A stretch of DNA of 64,000 bases from Parapristionchus giblindavisi (taxonomy: Eukaryota > Nematoda > Chromadorea > Rhabditida > Diplogasteridae), in contig CALSFV010000381.1 in assembly GCA_943737045.1 (NCBI GenBank), positions 124,001-188,000 on the forward strand, read 5' to 3'. Of this stretch, positions 33,240 through 46,699 are shown piece by piece. The notes under the pieces are model-generated. The model saw nothing but the letters and a program-made list of their open reading frames with translations. It was not told the DNA's origin and made no database searches. A program made the position numbers and the translations under genes. Within the stretch, counting starts at the first letter, position 1. Each line of letters begins with the position of its first letter.

Positions 33240-33689
33240 ATAAGTCTGACCCAGCACACACACTATTTCACCAAATGAATAAATATATCGATTGATTGAT
33301 CAATCAATACACTGGGTGTCATGGAACCATTTAATCAGTTTTGACCCAATTGTCTATCCTTCTCGATGTGCTGACTGTAACATGCCACGCTCGCTTTGCC
33401 GCTGTAAAAATCCAAATCCAGCAGGCACATTCACGCAACACCCCTGCCATTTCCCCTCTCTAATGCTCCGAATTATGATTTCTAACTGTCCGGAAATGAA
33501 ATATGCTACCCCCCATCACCCCTGAATCCCTAAATCAATTTCAGCTTCTTTAATCTTCATGTGCTATCTAGTGCCTAGGCATCATATTTATTCATTTATT
33601 CTGCACCCCGTTTCATGTAACCGAGGTCATGAGGAATGACGATGCAAATGGAAGGCACAGCGTTTCGAGAGCGGACATTGGGAGGTAGA

Positions 33690-33897
33690 CTCTGGTATTT
33701 TGCCACTTAAAGTCTACTTAAACTACGTCACAGACTTTAAGTAGACTTTAAGTAAACTTTAAGTGAAAGAACATTTGACGAAATGCATTACAGTATACCA
33801 CACCACTTTAAGTAGACTTACGTCTCACTTTAAGTTTACTTAAAGTCTACTTAAAGTGGGAAAGTTTAAGTAGACTTTAAGTGGCAAAATACCAGAG
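33690..33897. mobile_element. Palindromic MITE (AAGTAGACTTTAAGT type), copy A
   Basis: CTCTGGTATTTTGCC inverted at both ends. The interior is built from ACTTTAAGTAGACTTTAAGT units that make nearly the whole element self-complementary. Also at 58306-58513, so it predates the duplication. Confidence 0.85.
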
Positions 33898-35196
33898 GAG
33901 ATGCGAGATAGAGTAAAAGTGAGAGAGTGTGCAGAATGGAGAGAGTGCAGAGAGTCAGAGGGCGCGACGAAACACCGATTCACGGGGCTCCGCCCATTCT
34001 TTGTTTTTCAAGCGAAACACATTTTTTACGAATAGAAATTGCTCATATAAGTCCATATATGCTTTGCGACATTAGATGACTCAAATTTAATACAACTTCT
34101 TTATTAAACGACCATGTACGATTAATAATATACAGTGAATTGGGAGAGAGAGTGAATTGGGAGAGAGAAGGGGCAACGGAGTTAAATTTATCAGAACTTC
34201 TAATCAATTATTCGCGATCTTGGACTATTTACAAAAACTTTTGATACAATAAATACATTAAACTCCTAATCAATATTTCGTTATCGATTATTTACAACAA
34301 CTTTGAACAAATCAAATAAATAAAACTTCTAAACAATTTTTCGTTATCGACTATTCGACTATCCACAACAAATTTGAATCTATCAATACATTAAAACTCC
34401 TAATCAATTTTCGTAATCTTATAGACTATTTACAACAACTGAATCAATCAATACATTAAAACTCCTAATCATTCTTTCGTAATCTTAGACTATTTACAAC
34501 AACTGAATCAATCAATAAGGAGGAGAGATCTTCGAAGAAGGAGAGATCGTGACACGATCTGAGTAGTTTACACGTGCGGACACAACAATACATTATTATC
34601 AAAATATCCATCCACCAAACCTCTATAACAACCCTATCCTCGCTCTGAAAGCTATACTGCCGAGAATTCGTCGTGTCATCAATACTCGTGATATTATAGA
34701 ATTAAAACTGTCCGAACAATACAAATTCCGAAATTTGCCGCGCAATACTCTGAATCCGCCCACTTATTCGCGCGACATTTCATTTTCGCTTATTTTATCG
34801 AATTTTATGGCGTTTTCTCGTCATTTCATTGGGCTTTCGGCAAAAATAAAATTATAAGCATTGACAAAACGTTCGGAAAAACCTCCCGAAATTTGGCGAA
34901 AATTTTGGAGTGCGTTTTTCTCAACGGTGAAGAAGTTTACTATATTCGGCATTTGGCGCGGTGTGTGCAAAACTTTTGTAATTCTATAATACACACACCA
35001 TCAAGTCCCTCACTACCACTCACTTATTCTTCAGATGTTGCTTGCTCCCAATACACCGTATGCGTCCCTTGTCCAGTATGGCTATCCTCGTGCACAGTGC
35101 CTCACACTCCTCCATCGAGTGAGACGTCAACACGACCGCACGACCCGCATGTCTGAACAGTAATCAATCGATTATTGATTAGTCATTTGCCACGAG

Positions 35197-35337
35197 TACC
35201 GTAATCTTGAATATTGATTGGTCATACCGTAATCTCGAGTATTGATTGGTCATACCGTAATCTCGAGTATTGATTGGTCATACCGTAATCTCGAGTATTG
35301 ATTGGTCATACCGTAATCTCGATTATTGATTGGTCAT
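35197..35337. repeat. 28-bp VNTR, five units (copy A)
   Basis: CCGTAATCTCGAGTATTGAT plus TGGTCATA, about five tandem units; three units in copy B (60903-60986). Confidence 0.9.
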
Positions 35338-37740
35338 TGATTTTACCTCAAGACTAATACAGTAACCATATCACGCCGATTTGATTCTAACGACACAAGA
35401 AAACTAGCCAATAAGCTCTGACTATATATTATAAGAAAAGCTATTCAAACCTCCACAACTAATCAATAAATCAATACTCAGCTACCGTAACCGTACCTCA
35501 TCTTGCCAATGACCGTCCACAGGAACTGCTGTGAGCCGGGATCCATGCCGGCAGATGGCTCGTCCTGATATGGATTAATGATATGATATTGAAATATTAT
35601 ATTATTATTATTGAATCGACTTTAGGACCGACCAAATCTCGGTTCCTGTTCAGCAGTTTAACCCATCGACTATCCAAAAATGCAAAAAAAAATCTACATG
35701 AAAAATTCGCTCCTACAACTGAACCGTTCTTACGCGAGCACACTCGTATGCTATTATTATGCAAAAGAAGACAGAAGATTAGAGTCATAGATTGTTTCTC
35801 ACTCTTCACTCTGTCCAGAAACGTCTAAGCAACTGGCGGAACAAAGTCGACAAAACAGAGCAAGCTCGTTGCCATAGTAAATCAATATCTGCCCAATCAA
35901 TCAATAAATCAATATATCCCCAATCAATAAATCAATCAATATATCCCCAATAAATTAATAAATCAATAAATCAATAAATCAATAAATCCCCACTCACCAG
36001 CATGACAACAGGCGGTTGCGAGACGAGAGCGACCGCCACGGACAACTTGCGTCTGTTTCCACCCGACAACGATGCAGTCAGTACATCGGAATATGGTAGA
36101 AGATGAAGGGAACGGAGGAGGGAGTGGACCAACTGAATGGTGGAGAGACAAGAGACAATTATTATTAATATAAATATTATTATATTATTTATTTTATCTA
36201 ATGAATATTTTATAGAGCACTAGGTCGGATACACGTTAGTTCAAAATGCGAGAGAGATGGGAATAGCGGAGCAAATGAGATGCTGAGGCGACTTTAGCCA
36301 TAAATGTGGTGCGCTGCTTAGTGTGTTTTCACCATATCATAGTGATATGACGATAGTTCATTAGACAGAGCGGCGCACCTCAGACAGGTTTGGTGACGCG
36401 GCGGAGAGTGTGAAAGAGAGAATCATTTGATGCCATCTCGCACGCACACCCTCTCTAATGCTGCCCACCAAACCCGCCTGGCATCCTCCTCGCACTCTTC
36501 ATAAGCTGGAAAATGTGATCCGCCCTTCCTCCATTGTTGCCCCGCTATTACAGAGGCTGACCTAACGTGGGATGAGAACCCACTGGATGATAACTACCCC
36601 CCCCCCCCCCTGATAGATTCACGTTTTACCTACGACATATGTCAAGTGTTAGACGGTTCACATTGATGGAGTTGGCTATCAAACTCACCAAACAATAAAA
36701 ATGAATCAACCAATCAAATATCCTATAAATTTTTTAATGAATACTGAATACTCTAACTTCTAACCGGCTAGATTCATGTTTCAGCAATGGCAAAAATCCT
36801 CACAAAATAAGATTTTCAATAATTCGGTAATAAAGAAAAAATATCAAATAATAGACAAATATTAAAAAGTAATTTTCCGAGAGAGCTATAATCAGTCAGT
36901 GAGATTCACGTTTCGCAGCTACAACAAACACGCTCGCGAAATACGCCAGACAATTCGAAAAACAAGCAATCATCTAATATCAATACCACAATGCTCAAAA
37001 TGACTCGGTCAATACCTTATTCTCACCCATTCAATTAAAGAAACACCCCATGCTAATTTTACTCTCCACATTGACAACGCTCTCTCTCGTAGACAGAGAA
37101 AGCGAGAGAGAGTCAGAGAGTTTCGAATTAACCCGGAGAGTTTGAAATAAACCCGGAGAGTTTCAAATTAGCCCCATAATATATCCGTAAACAACATCGA
37201 TCGCTCATCCACTCCTCGTATCCTCGCAAAGAACTCGATATTCTCCTTGGTCGTCAACTTCATGTTGAGAGCGTCAAACTGTGGACAGTATCCGAGATGA
37301 CGGAAGCCCTCCGAGGATCGGGACGATACACTATAATAAAAATATTATTATTATATGAATAATATTATTGATGATATTATAATATTTATACGTATTCATG
37401 AGTATACAATGAATATTAAGGGGAGTGAAGTGATTACGAAAATGATAATGCTGAAAGTGTAGACAGAGGTTAAGAAAATTTTAGAAACACTGTTCAAAAG
37501 TAATGAAAAGAAAAAGGAAAACTCTCCTCGCTTTGCTCACTCTCTTGCCTCTTTCTTTTCTTTTCCTGGCTTTTGAACAAAAGGAACTCAACTAATCTAA
37601 ACTAAACTTTTGAACTAAAGAGGGCATGGAGGCCGACCGCCCCAACAAGAATTCAATTTTATGATACAAGTAAAAAAGTAAAGAGAAAAAAATGAAAGCA
37701 TTAAAAAACCACTCTCTCCCTGGCCGATTCTCGTATATTG

Positions 37741-38683
37741 TATACAAAGGATTTCGATTAGAGGTGGTCCTGCAACGACAATTACAGGTATACTGTATAC
37801 AAAGGATATCGATTAGAGGGGGTCCTGCAACGACAATTACAGGTATACTGTATACAAAGGATTTCGATTAGAGGTGGTCCTGCAACGACAATTACAGGTA
37901 TACTGTATACAAAGGATATCGATTAGAGGGGGTCCTGCAACGACAATTACAGGTATACTGTATACAAAGGATATCGATTAGAGGGGGTCCTGCAACGACA
38001 ATTACAGGTATACTGTATACAAAGGATATCGATTAGAGGGGGTCCTGCAACGACTATTACAGGTATACTGTATACAAAGGATTTCGATTAGAGGGGGTCC
38101 TGCAACGACAATTACAGGTATACTGTATAAAAAGGATATCGATTAGAGGGGGTCCTGCAACGACAATTACAGGTATACTGTATACAAAAGATATCGATTA
38201 GAGGGGGTCCTGCAACGACAATTACAGGTATACTGTATACAAGAGATATCGATTAGAGGGGGTCCAGCAACGACAATTACAGGTATACTGTATACAAAAG
38301 ATATCGATTAGAGGGGGTACTGCAACGACAATTACAGGTATACTGTATACAAGAGATATCGATTAGAGGGGGTCCTGCAACGACTATTACAGGTATACTG
38401 TATACAAAGGATATCGATTAGAGGGGATCCTGCAACGACAATTACAGGTATACTGTATAAAAAGGATATCGATTAGAGGGGGTCCTGCAACGACAATTAC
38501 AGGTATACTGTATACAAAAGATATCGATTAGAGGGGGTCCTGTAACGACAATTACAGGTATACTGTATACAAGAGATATCGATTAGAGGGGGTCCAGCAA
38601 CGACAATTACAGGTATACTGTATACAAAGGATATCGATTAGAGGGGGGTCCTGCAACGACAATTACAGGTATACTGTATACAC
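37741..38683. repeat. 55-bp minisatellite, ~17 units
   Basis: Unit: AAAGGATATCGATTAGAGGG, then GGTCCTGCAACGACAATTAC, then AGGTATACTGTATAC. It contains the palindrome GTATACAGTATAC. Units are contiguous and nearly identical. It begins exactly where homology to copy B stops (CCGATTCTCGT) and stands where copy B keeps the exons for the end of TMD2, the linker and the Walker A region. Confidence 0.95.
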
Positions 38684-41396
38684 AGAAATATCGATCGTTT
38701 AGAGAAATGACGAAATATCGATCCATAAATGCTCCACAAACAAGAACAAAACATATCAATGAAGTAATAAGATGACATAATGGATAAATTAAATCAATAA
38801 AATCAACAAATAAAATCAATAAAATCAAAATACCGTCTTCATCAACTGCTCGACAAGAATCACGGTCATCGTCGTCACGATTCCCACGAAGAACGTGCCT
38901 GAACATCAGGGATGCATACTGTAGTGCGAGAGAAAATCGATAAATTCAACCCGTTCTATCACACCAAATTACTCACTAACTATCGCAACGGAAAGCAATC
39001 GATAATATTGATTTTCTAGATCAAAATAAATAAATCAATAAATTAGCCCTTACCAATCGATATAATGACGAAAGCGAGCGCGGCAATGTTGAAGTTGCGC
39101 TGTAGAAGGTACACGAGAAGAACGTCGACGAATCTGCAAATATTTGAAATATTAACAAACAATAAATAAATTGTATCAAACGAGCAGAGCAAAGAGCCCC
39201 AAACATGTGCGGGGCCTTTCTCACACCAAATGCGAAACATGCAATCATAAGGTTCGCTCGTACCCCCACAACACTCTAATAACATCTTCCACTTGTTCTT
39301 ATTCTTTTTTTGACACTTTCCACAGTATTTCTTTTCAACGTCAGGGAAGGCTCTGCTCAAAGATAGCGAAAAAAACGATAGTCTGTGTTTTCATGCTTTT
39401 CTCTTCTTCTCACAATCATGGAACATCACATTTAATGATCTATTCAAAAGTCACGAAAAGCTAAAGTTTAAAAGCTGATGAAAACTCTCCTCCTCTAGCA
39501 CACTCTCTCGCCTCTTTCTCTTTTCTTTTCGTGACTATTGACCATAATCACACATAATCATCATGGAAATAAATAAATAAATATATAATCCAGTACCCGT
39601 AGATGAACCACAGTAGGAAGAACGAGGCGACTGTGGTGGGAGTGTACGTGAACTCCTTCACTCCCATTACGAGATAGATCAGAAGGATGAGAAGAACCGA
39701 GAGGAGATACAGTGACTGTAATATTATTGATTGATTGTTTTAATTTTAAAATTAGCATCTAGAATATTGATTGATATTATTTTGTTCCCACTTTTACCAT
39801 GAGACATTGAATCCTACAGCGGAGACAGTCTTCCTCTAACTACTAATATATATTATTTTGCTTACTAATAATTACTATTTGCATGATTTCGTTTGCATGG
39901 TTCGTGTAAATTCACTATTTTCTTCTTCCAATAACTCAAAACATTGTTTACAATGAGCACATTGCATCACATAGATGTATAAAAAGCCAAACAAATTCTC
40001 GCATCAAACTTCGAAAATCACCTGCCCAATTCAGGTTTCGCCTACCCCTCAAGAGTTCAGCCACCAATTGCGAAACAATGGCCATTAACTTCCGTTTTGA
40101 AAAAACAAACAGCCATATCGAATAGATACGACATCATCCAATCCATCTTGTGAGAGAGACCAGAGACCAGCTGTAGATGGAAACTGTGGCAGACACGGTC
40201 CTGTAAAGGGGAAGAAATTGGCCTCGTTAAGCTCCTCCCCTTCAGCTCACACAATACGCAGTATCTCCACAAGACAAAACCTGACCTAGCTTGAGACAAT
40301 GATATCATTACGGCACGTTACAGTAAAGCCCATTCACCCCATCGGGAGGACACAGACTATAGTGTGGTTTGTGCTCTAACATTTTCGCACCACCTTACAC
40401 CTACACCCCACCCCCCTCCATTTCACTTCTCTAAACTCCGCCCACAAAACCCCAAACTCCGCCCACCTCGACCAGAAACACCGCGTATCCAGCAGGAATG
40501 ACACTAAGCGTGAGGACGATGAGGACGACTCGGAAGAGGGCGACCTTCTGACTGTAAAGAAAACACAATACACGATTAATGTGGCGAGTTTTATTCAATC
40601 GGCATTCATTTTATTCATTATTATATTATATTATGTAATATAATGCTGATGTTTACTGTATTAATATAATATCAACAACATATAATATTAAATAATATGA
40701 ATATAATATCAATGAATGCTGCACTCATTTTGTGACGTATAAAGCGCCTGACAAATCTTTCTCTACAATCCAGCACAATTCAGGTTTCACCTACATGCAA
40801 AGAGAGTCGGATCAAAAGAGAACCAATCAGCTTTCAACTTTATCAGCAATTAATAATGTGTTTCAATAGACAGAAGCAATCAATAAATCAATAAGCCCAC
40901 AGTTGAGATTGATCAAAGCTATCTTCGAAGGTGGTATTCATCGGATGATTCACCGCCGCCCTTGTTGAATTCGGTCGACGAACCACCTCAATATCAATTC
41001 AATCAATAATCAATCAATAATCGATATAATCAATCAATAATCGATATAATCAATCAATAATCAATAAAATCAATCAATATTTGCTCCTTTCATACTACCA
41101 CACTTCTGTTGACAAAACAAACAAACAGAGCAGCAGTCTATCAATATATCGCAAACTGATCAATCAATAAATCAGTCAGCTAATCAATAAACGCTACCAC
41201 CGTACCCTTGGCAACGTGATCGATTCGCAGCAGCGAATTCGCCAGAATGTTCGTGTAGATGGGCAGAGCAGCCCAGCGTTTGTTGTTGAACCAAAAAAAA
41301 ACACATTTAATACCTGTATTAATTTTAAAATTTAATATACATATTTAAAACGTATTACAACATATTTAAATCCAATTTTAGAGAAATATTAATTAT

Positions 41397-41865
41397 TAGG
41401 TTGCTGCAAAAATTAAATATTGCCTTTTTTCGTGATGTGTGTTTGGAACATCTTCTTTTCACGCTTTACAAATGCGGCCATTTCTAACATTAAAGATGGA
41501 GACCCGCGAATGTTCATGCAAATCTCTTGCATCTTGCTTATGCACGTGTAAAGTGATATGCAAGAAGAGTGAGTGACCCCTCATCAATCCCTTAGCGCTG
41601 TGGTAACACTTCTGTCTTGATAGCGCATGGCCGTGGGTTCGAATCCTATTGCCGAACTTCCCTATTTTCAAAAAGCGCGCCTTTGCCTGTGATTGCAAGC
41701 ATGATTCATTCATGTTTCTAGAGATCAATAAGCTGAATTAGCGTTAAATAAATGGTGTACTGTATGTAGAATATCTTTTGCTAACTTTCTGTGTTTACAG
41801 TTTGTTCACGAAAATATTCGCGGGATTATATTTAAGTACGTGCCAAAGGATCTTCAACAACCTAA
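41397..41865. mobile_element. Possible mariner-type MITE carrying a tRNA-like sequence
   Basis: The left end TTAGGTTGCTGCAAAAATTA resembles mariner inverted repeats; the right end is CAACAACCTAA next to TA. The match between the ends is short. It contains the tRNA-like segment listed separately. Confidence 0.35.
41593..41655 (+). other. tRNA-derived sequence (SINE or tRNA relic)
   Basis: TAGCGCTGTGGT resembles an A box and GGTTCGAATCC is a perfect B box, about 44 bases apart. The flanks cannot form a 7-bp acceptor stem, so it is not an intact tRNA gene. Confidence 0.45.
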
Positions 41866-44275
41866 TGAACCATGTGTCAGAAAAAGCTGTCTAATCAATC
41901 AATAAAATCTATTTAATCAATCGATAAATCAATACCTTTACAGTCTCTTTCGTTTCGAGAGCAGCCAATGCCCGGTCCATCATCGAGTCGTGTGAAGGGG
42001 TCCTGAGGATAGGTCGGCATCGCCACCTTGCTCAAGTCTGAGAGGCATAATAATATTAAAAATAAATATTCATTCATGCTGTAAGGCAAACATTCGCTAA
42101 GCAATTCCCACGAACAAAATATGCACCCGAAACACGAAATCACCAGCCCCGCCTAGGCATATGAAATATCTATTCACACCTCGCCCATGTTCCAACCGTG
42201 TATCCCAGAGACTACCGCATAGTAATATTTATGCGTTTTCAATGAAACACGGTACCAAGGAAACACGGTGCCTGTCGCTGCATCCACCCAATCCTCCCAC
42301 ATTTCCTACCGTGTACCAAACGACACTACCGTATACCAAGGGGTCCTACCGTACCAAATGAGATGGTAGCCGCTTGATCTTTGAGTGTCTGCTTCATCGT
42401 CCTCCATCCACTCTGCTTTGCCTTCACTCCGGAGGCATCAGTAGCCTTCGGATTCACGTGGCCCATCGCCACGCCACCCGTGCTACAATCAATCAATACA
42501 TAGATAAAGTAATCGATAATCGTCCGATAATCGTTGCCTGACAATTGTTGTGAGTATGGTCACCTAGTTACGGAACTATACACGTTATAATTAGGGAACA
42601 ATTTCAGGCGACCCTACTTTCTTATGACACACCAGGACCATGGCGACCCTCTCCAAGCACATTTGATAAGCCTCCTATTCGGTTCGTTTTGTGGACTTAT
42701 CAATCAATAAATACAGTACTATGTAAACACCCCTTGATAGTCCCATCACGACAATCTACCGTACTCACAATGCATACGATCGATCCCTGTACGTTCCCGA
42801 CGCAGCCATAAACTGCGTCATCAGCCGAAACTGGGACAGGTTACGGTAGAAGAGGTCGTAGAGGAAGTCCGACGTCCGTCCCTGTTGGTAGTCAATGTCC
42901 TCGAATGGATAGTCAGCCTGAATTGATAGAGATCAAAGATCACTCATTTGCCAAAGGTCAAAGATAAAGATATTATAGAACAATTATTGGGCAACATACA
43001 GAACATATAAGACGGACAAAAGACCTCTTCTATCACCTATCAAATGGCACCGGTCCCATTCCACAGTTCGGTACCGCCTCAACCGACTTTCCTTGCAAGC
43101 GGGGGAAAGGTCAAATGAGTGATAGTAAACACATCAAAAGCTGCATGGTTTGCCACGAAAAAACACGGCTTCTCTCGTGAGTGTGCACTATAAAATATGA
43201 TCCAACTCTTCGTTTTCCTATGGCATAACCAAGCTCTACACTAACATACTATATAAAATCAGCGAGTGGTGTTGTGTGGTGGTGCGCGTGGTGCGTCTAG
43301 CGATAGCGACGAATCCGAAAAATAGTAAAACACATACAGCGCCGATCCCTCGATGCATCGTGTGCCCATTCCGGGAAACTGCAGCAAGGTCTTCGCTGTG
43401 GACCCACCGATTCCAGTGGACGAATTGTCCCATAGACTGCAATTATGTATTGATAACATATCTAATTAATTTAATGTACACAATTTAACTACTTTAATTA
43501 AATCTAATCTAGTTAATTAACCAAATTCATCTAATTAAGTTAATTTAATTATTATACATGCATATGCGTTCTCATAATGCAAACTAAGCCAAATGAGAAT
43601 GCTAAGATAAGAGAGTAGACAACGCCGGTGATTTCATGTTTCAGTCATAGTTTATGCCGAGAGATAATTCCTCTATTACGATGTTATTTCAACTTAGTCC
43701 TTGAAAAATTCAGTTGAAACATTGTAAAACCCTGTTTTTCAGTTCTTATTAAGAGACCGGCTCGGTAAGACTCGAGCATTTTGACCCTCTGCCGGACATT
43801 CGCGAGGACTTTCGATCTGGCACTCAACGCTTTCATCATAGACACATACCGGGGGGAGACCGATGAAAGTTATAGTGAAAATGCCCTTAGGCTCAAACCC
43901 GGCTCACATATGCCGCATAAAGTAAAAAATTGAAAAATTAATAACTTTTCAATCGTGATAGCTAGGACTTTTATTTCTTTTTATTGGTGAATAACATGTC
44001 ATGCACTCTTACAAACACAGCTGAACAATAATATCATATCGTTTTGAATATGTTTTTTCGTGTCTGATTTTCAGATTTTTCTTCTTTTATCCTCGTTGAA
44101 GAGAGATTGCAAGTATTGACATATTGTATTGACATATTGTAGCCCTGGCGATTGTGTACATGGTGGTCAGATTCCCTTGGCCAGCCAACATTTCGCAGGC
44201 ATCGAGAATTGCAGCCGAATGTGAGAAATGTGTAAATTGCAAAATGTCATTTTACTCATAGTGATGCGTGTACAC

Positions 44276-46612
44276 TAGAGGTGACGAAACGAAACGGATA
44301 GCGGAATTTCGGTTGAGATAATTTGATTATCTCCCCCAGCCGAAACTCGAGATATGCTAATCACCTCCAGCCGGCTAGAGAGTGATTCTCGCCTATTCCG
44401 CTTCCATTCCGGTTCGTTCCGGCTCGTTCCGGCTCGTTCAAATGTGATTTTGAGGGCGGTTTTTGCGGGGAAAACAACCAAATCGATCACAATATATAGT
44501 TTGCGTGCTTTTCAACCGTACTGCCCATCTTCACTTATTTTTCGATCGTTTCGGAGGTTTGTATTTTGATCTACCACACTCGTGGGAGGTCAAAATATTT
44601 TGTTCCGTTTGTACTATTTTTGAAAAGGATGAATCAGCATGTTTATGTGGCGAAACAACGTAATAAATATAAACAAGACCATGCAAAATCATATCGATAA
44701 CTTGAAAATATAACATTGCTCTGAAAATTAAAAAGAAAAACAATAATCCAACAAAACTTCTAACAAATAGTATACTATATGTTACACATGAAATCAATAT
44801 ACAGTGTAGGCAACAAGTCTCCGGATAATTTTACATTTTTTAATAACTTTTGATCCAGGAAAGCAATCAAGCAGATCTTTTGAGTCAATGCACAGAATTT
44901 ATTAAGGAATGCAACCATGCTGTGTTGGTGATATTAAATAAGTTCATTATTGCGTAATGATAGCGCAATCTAATTACACCTTTTTGAAAAATTTTATTTC
45001 TTTAGTCAAAAGTCCTGTTCTTATGAAACATTTTGAGAGTGGAGAACCCTGCCAGTGCTGCACAGTCAAACAATCCGGAATGGCTCCGACTCCGATTTCT
45101 AGCTGCAGCAGGGTTGCAACGTTGACCCCCCCCCCAAACTTTATAACTCAACTTCTAGATGTGCTAATGACCCGTTCTAGGTGCTAACACTAGTGGCGAG
45201 TAATGTTTATCCCATAGATTACGGTAGTCATAGGTCGTCATTTGCCCTCAGGGCATAAAATAATTTTTTTTAGAAAGACTGATTTTGAGTCCCTACCGTT
45301 CAGAGGACAGGCCTTCTAAAATTATGGTTCCTGCGCAAGCAGCTTTGCAATGTATCATATATTTATTTCCCTTATTTTGGTTTAGTTCCGATTCCTTTCA
45401 GATCCGTAGCAAAAGTTATGTTGAGGTCTACTCAGTGCGCGCTCGTGTGCTTTCTCTCTCACTGCTCTAATCCCTGGGCCTCTATTGATGAAATCTCTAA
45501 TTTGCAAAGCACCTATTCATGTTGGAGATGTTCACAAAAGTTTTTACACTATTGCTGAACTTCGATCTTTGACCTTTGGATTTTTATTTTTACTCGCTGA
45601 AACAGAGTAGACCTCAGCATAACTTTTGCTACGGGTCTGTAAGGAATCGGAACCAAACCAAAACAAGGGAAATAAATATATGATACATTGCAAAGCTGGT
45701 TGCGCAGGAACCATAATTTTAGAAGACCTGCCCTCTGAACGGTAGGGTCTCAAAATTAGCACACCCAACAAAAAATATTTTATGCCCTGAGGGCAAATGA
45801 CGAGCTATGATTACCGTAATCTGGGAATAGACATTACTCGCCACTAGCATCATGTTAGCACTTAGAACGGCACATCGTTAGCACATCTAGAAGCTGAGTT
45901 ATAAAGTTTGGGGGTCAAAGTTGCTACAGCTTGAAATCGGAATCGGAACCATTCCGGATTGTGTGACTGTGCAGCCCTAGTGGGGTTCTACACCTTTCAC
46001 AATGTTTCAGAAGAAAAGGACTTTTGACTAAAGAAATAAAAATTTTCAAAAATGTGTAATCAAATATCACTACGCAATAATGAACTAATATAATATGGTC
46101 AACATAACATGGTTGTATCCCTTGATAAATTCTGTTCATTGACTGAAAAGATCATTTTGATTGATTTAGATTCAGCTTGATTTAGAAAATTGGAAAAATT
46201 ATATAAAATATTTTTTGAAATAATATAAATATTCTTAAAATTAATATATTATGAAATATCAAACAGCAGAGAATGCTGAAAAGGTATATCTCCATTTTCA
46301 CAGCTGAGATATATCTTACCATTATTTTTATTTCGAGGTAATAGTCTTTGACCTATCTCTATTGACAACCAAAAAATTTGAGCTTATTTTCAATTTTTAT
46401 TGTTGTAAAAGCGATAGCACCGGTGGTTCCAATCGCAAGCGGAACGAGCCGGAACAGACTCTCTCACTAGGTGAATTTGCATGAAGCCGAAACGAGAGTC
46501 AATGAGAGGTCGTTTCGCCCCGGTTTCGATAGGCTAATTGGCATTTGCCGAAACTAGACTCATTTCTCACCCGTTTCGTGAGGCATTCCGGTTTTCGACT
46601 CACCACCTCTAG
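44276..46612. mobile_element. Nested foldback element, ~2.3 kb
   Basis: Outer inverted ends TAGAGGTGACGAAACGAAACGG and complement of CCGGTTTTCGACTCACCACCTCTA, diverged. Inside, 44820-45445 and 45590-46160 are reverse complements (for example ATTATGGTTCCTGCGCAAGC against its complement), with a loop of about 145 bp. The right boundary coincides with the start of duplication copy B. No long frame. Confidence 0.75.
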
Positions 46613-46699
46613 TAAATACAGTAAGTACTGTAGGACATAGAGCAAGTAAACGATTGAGTGAGTGAGAAATACTCCACAACAAGTAGCAAAGAGGGAGGA

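Larger units (their letters stand above)
31203..37735. repeat. Segmental duplication, copy A
   Basis: Near-identical to 46613-62613 over unique intron and exon sequence, starting at TAAATACAGTAAGTA and ending at CCGATTCTCGT. Copy A has a truncated LINE (32530-33239), extra sequence at 36420-36640 and 37380-37630, and the ABC-signature exon. It lacks the full LINE and the hAT element of copy B. Confidence 0.9.

Noticed and set aside
37741..38683. CRISPR-like array of regularly spaced repeats
   Set aside because: Units are contiguous 55-bp copies with no variable spacers, and the genome is eukaryotic; this is a minisatellite.
41593..41655. Functional tRNA gene
   Set aside because: A and B boxes are present but no acceptor stem or proper anticodon arm can be formed.
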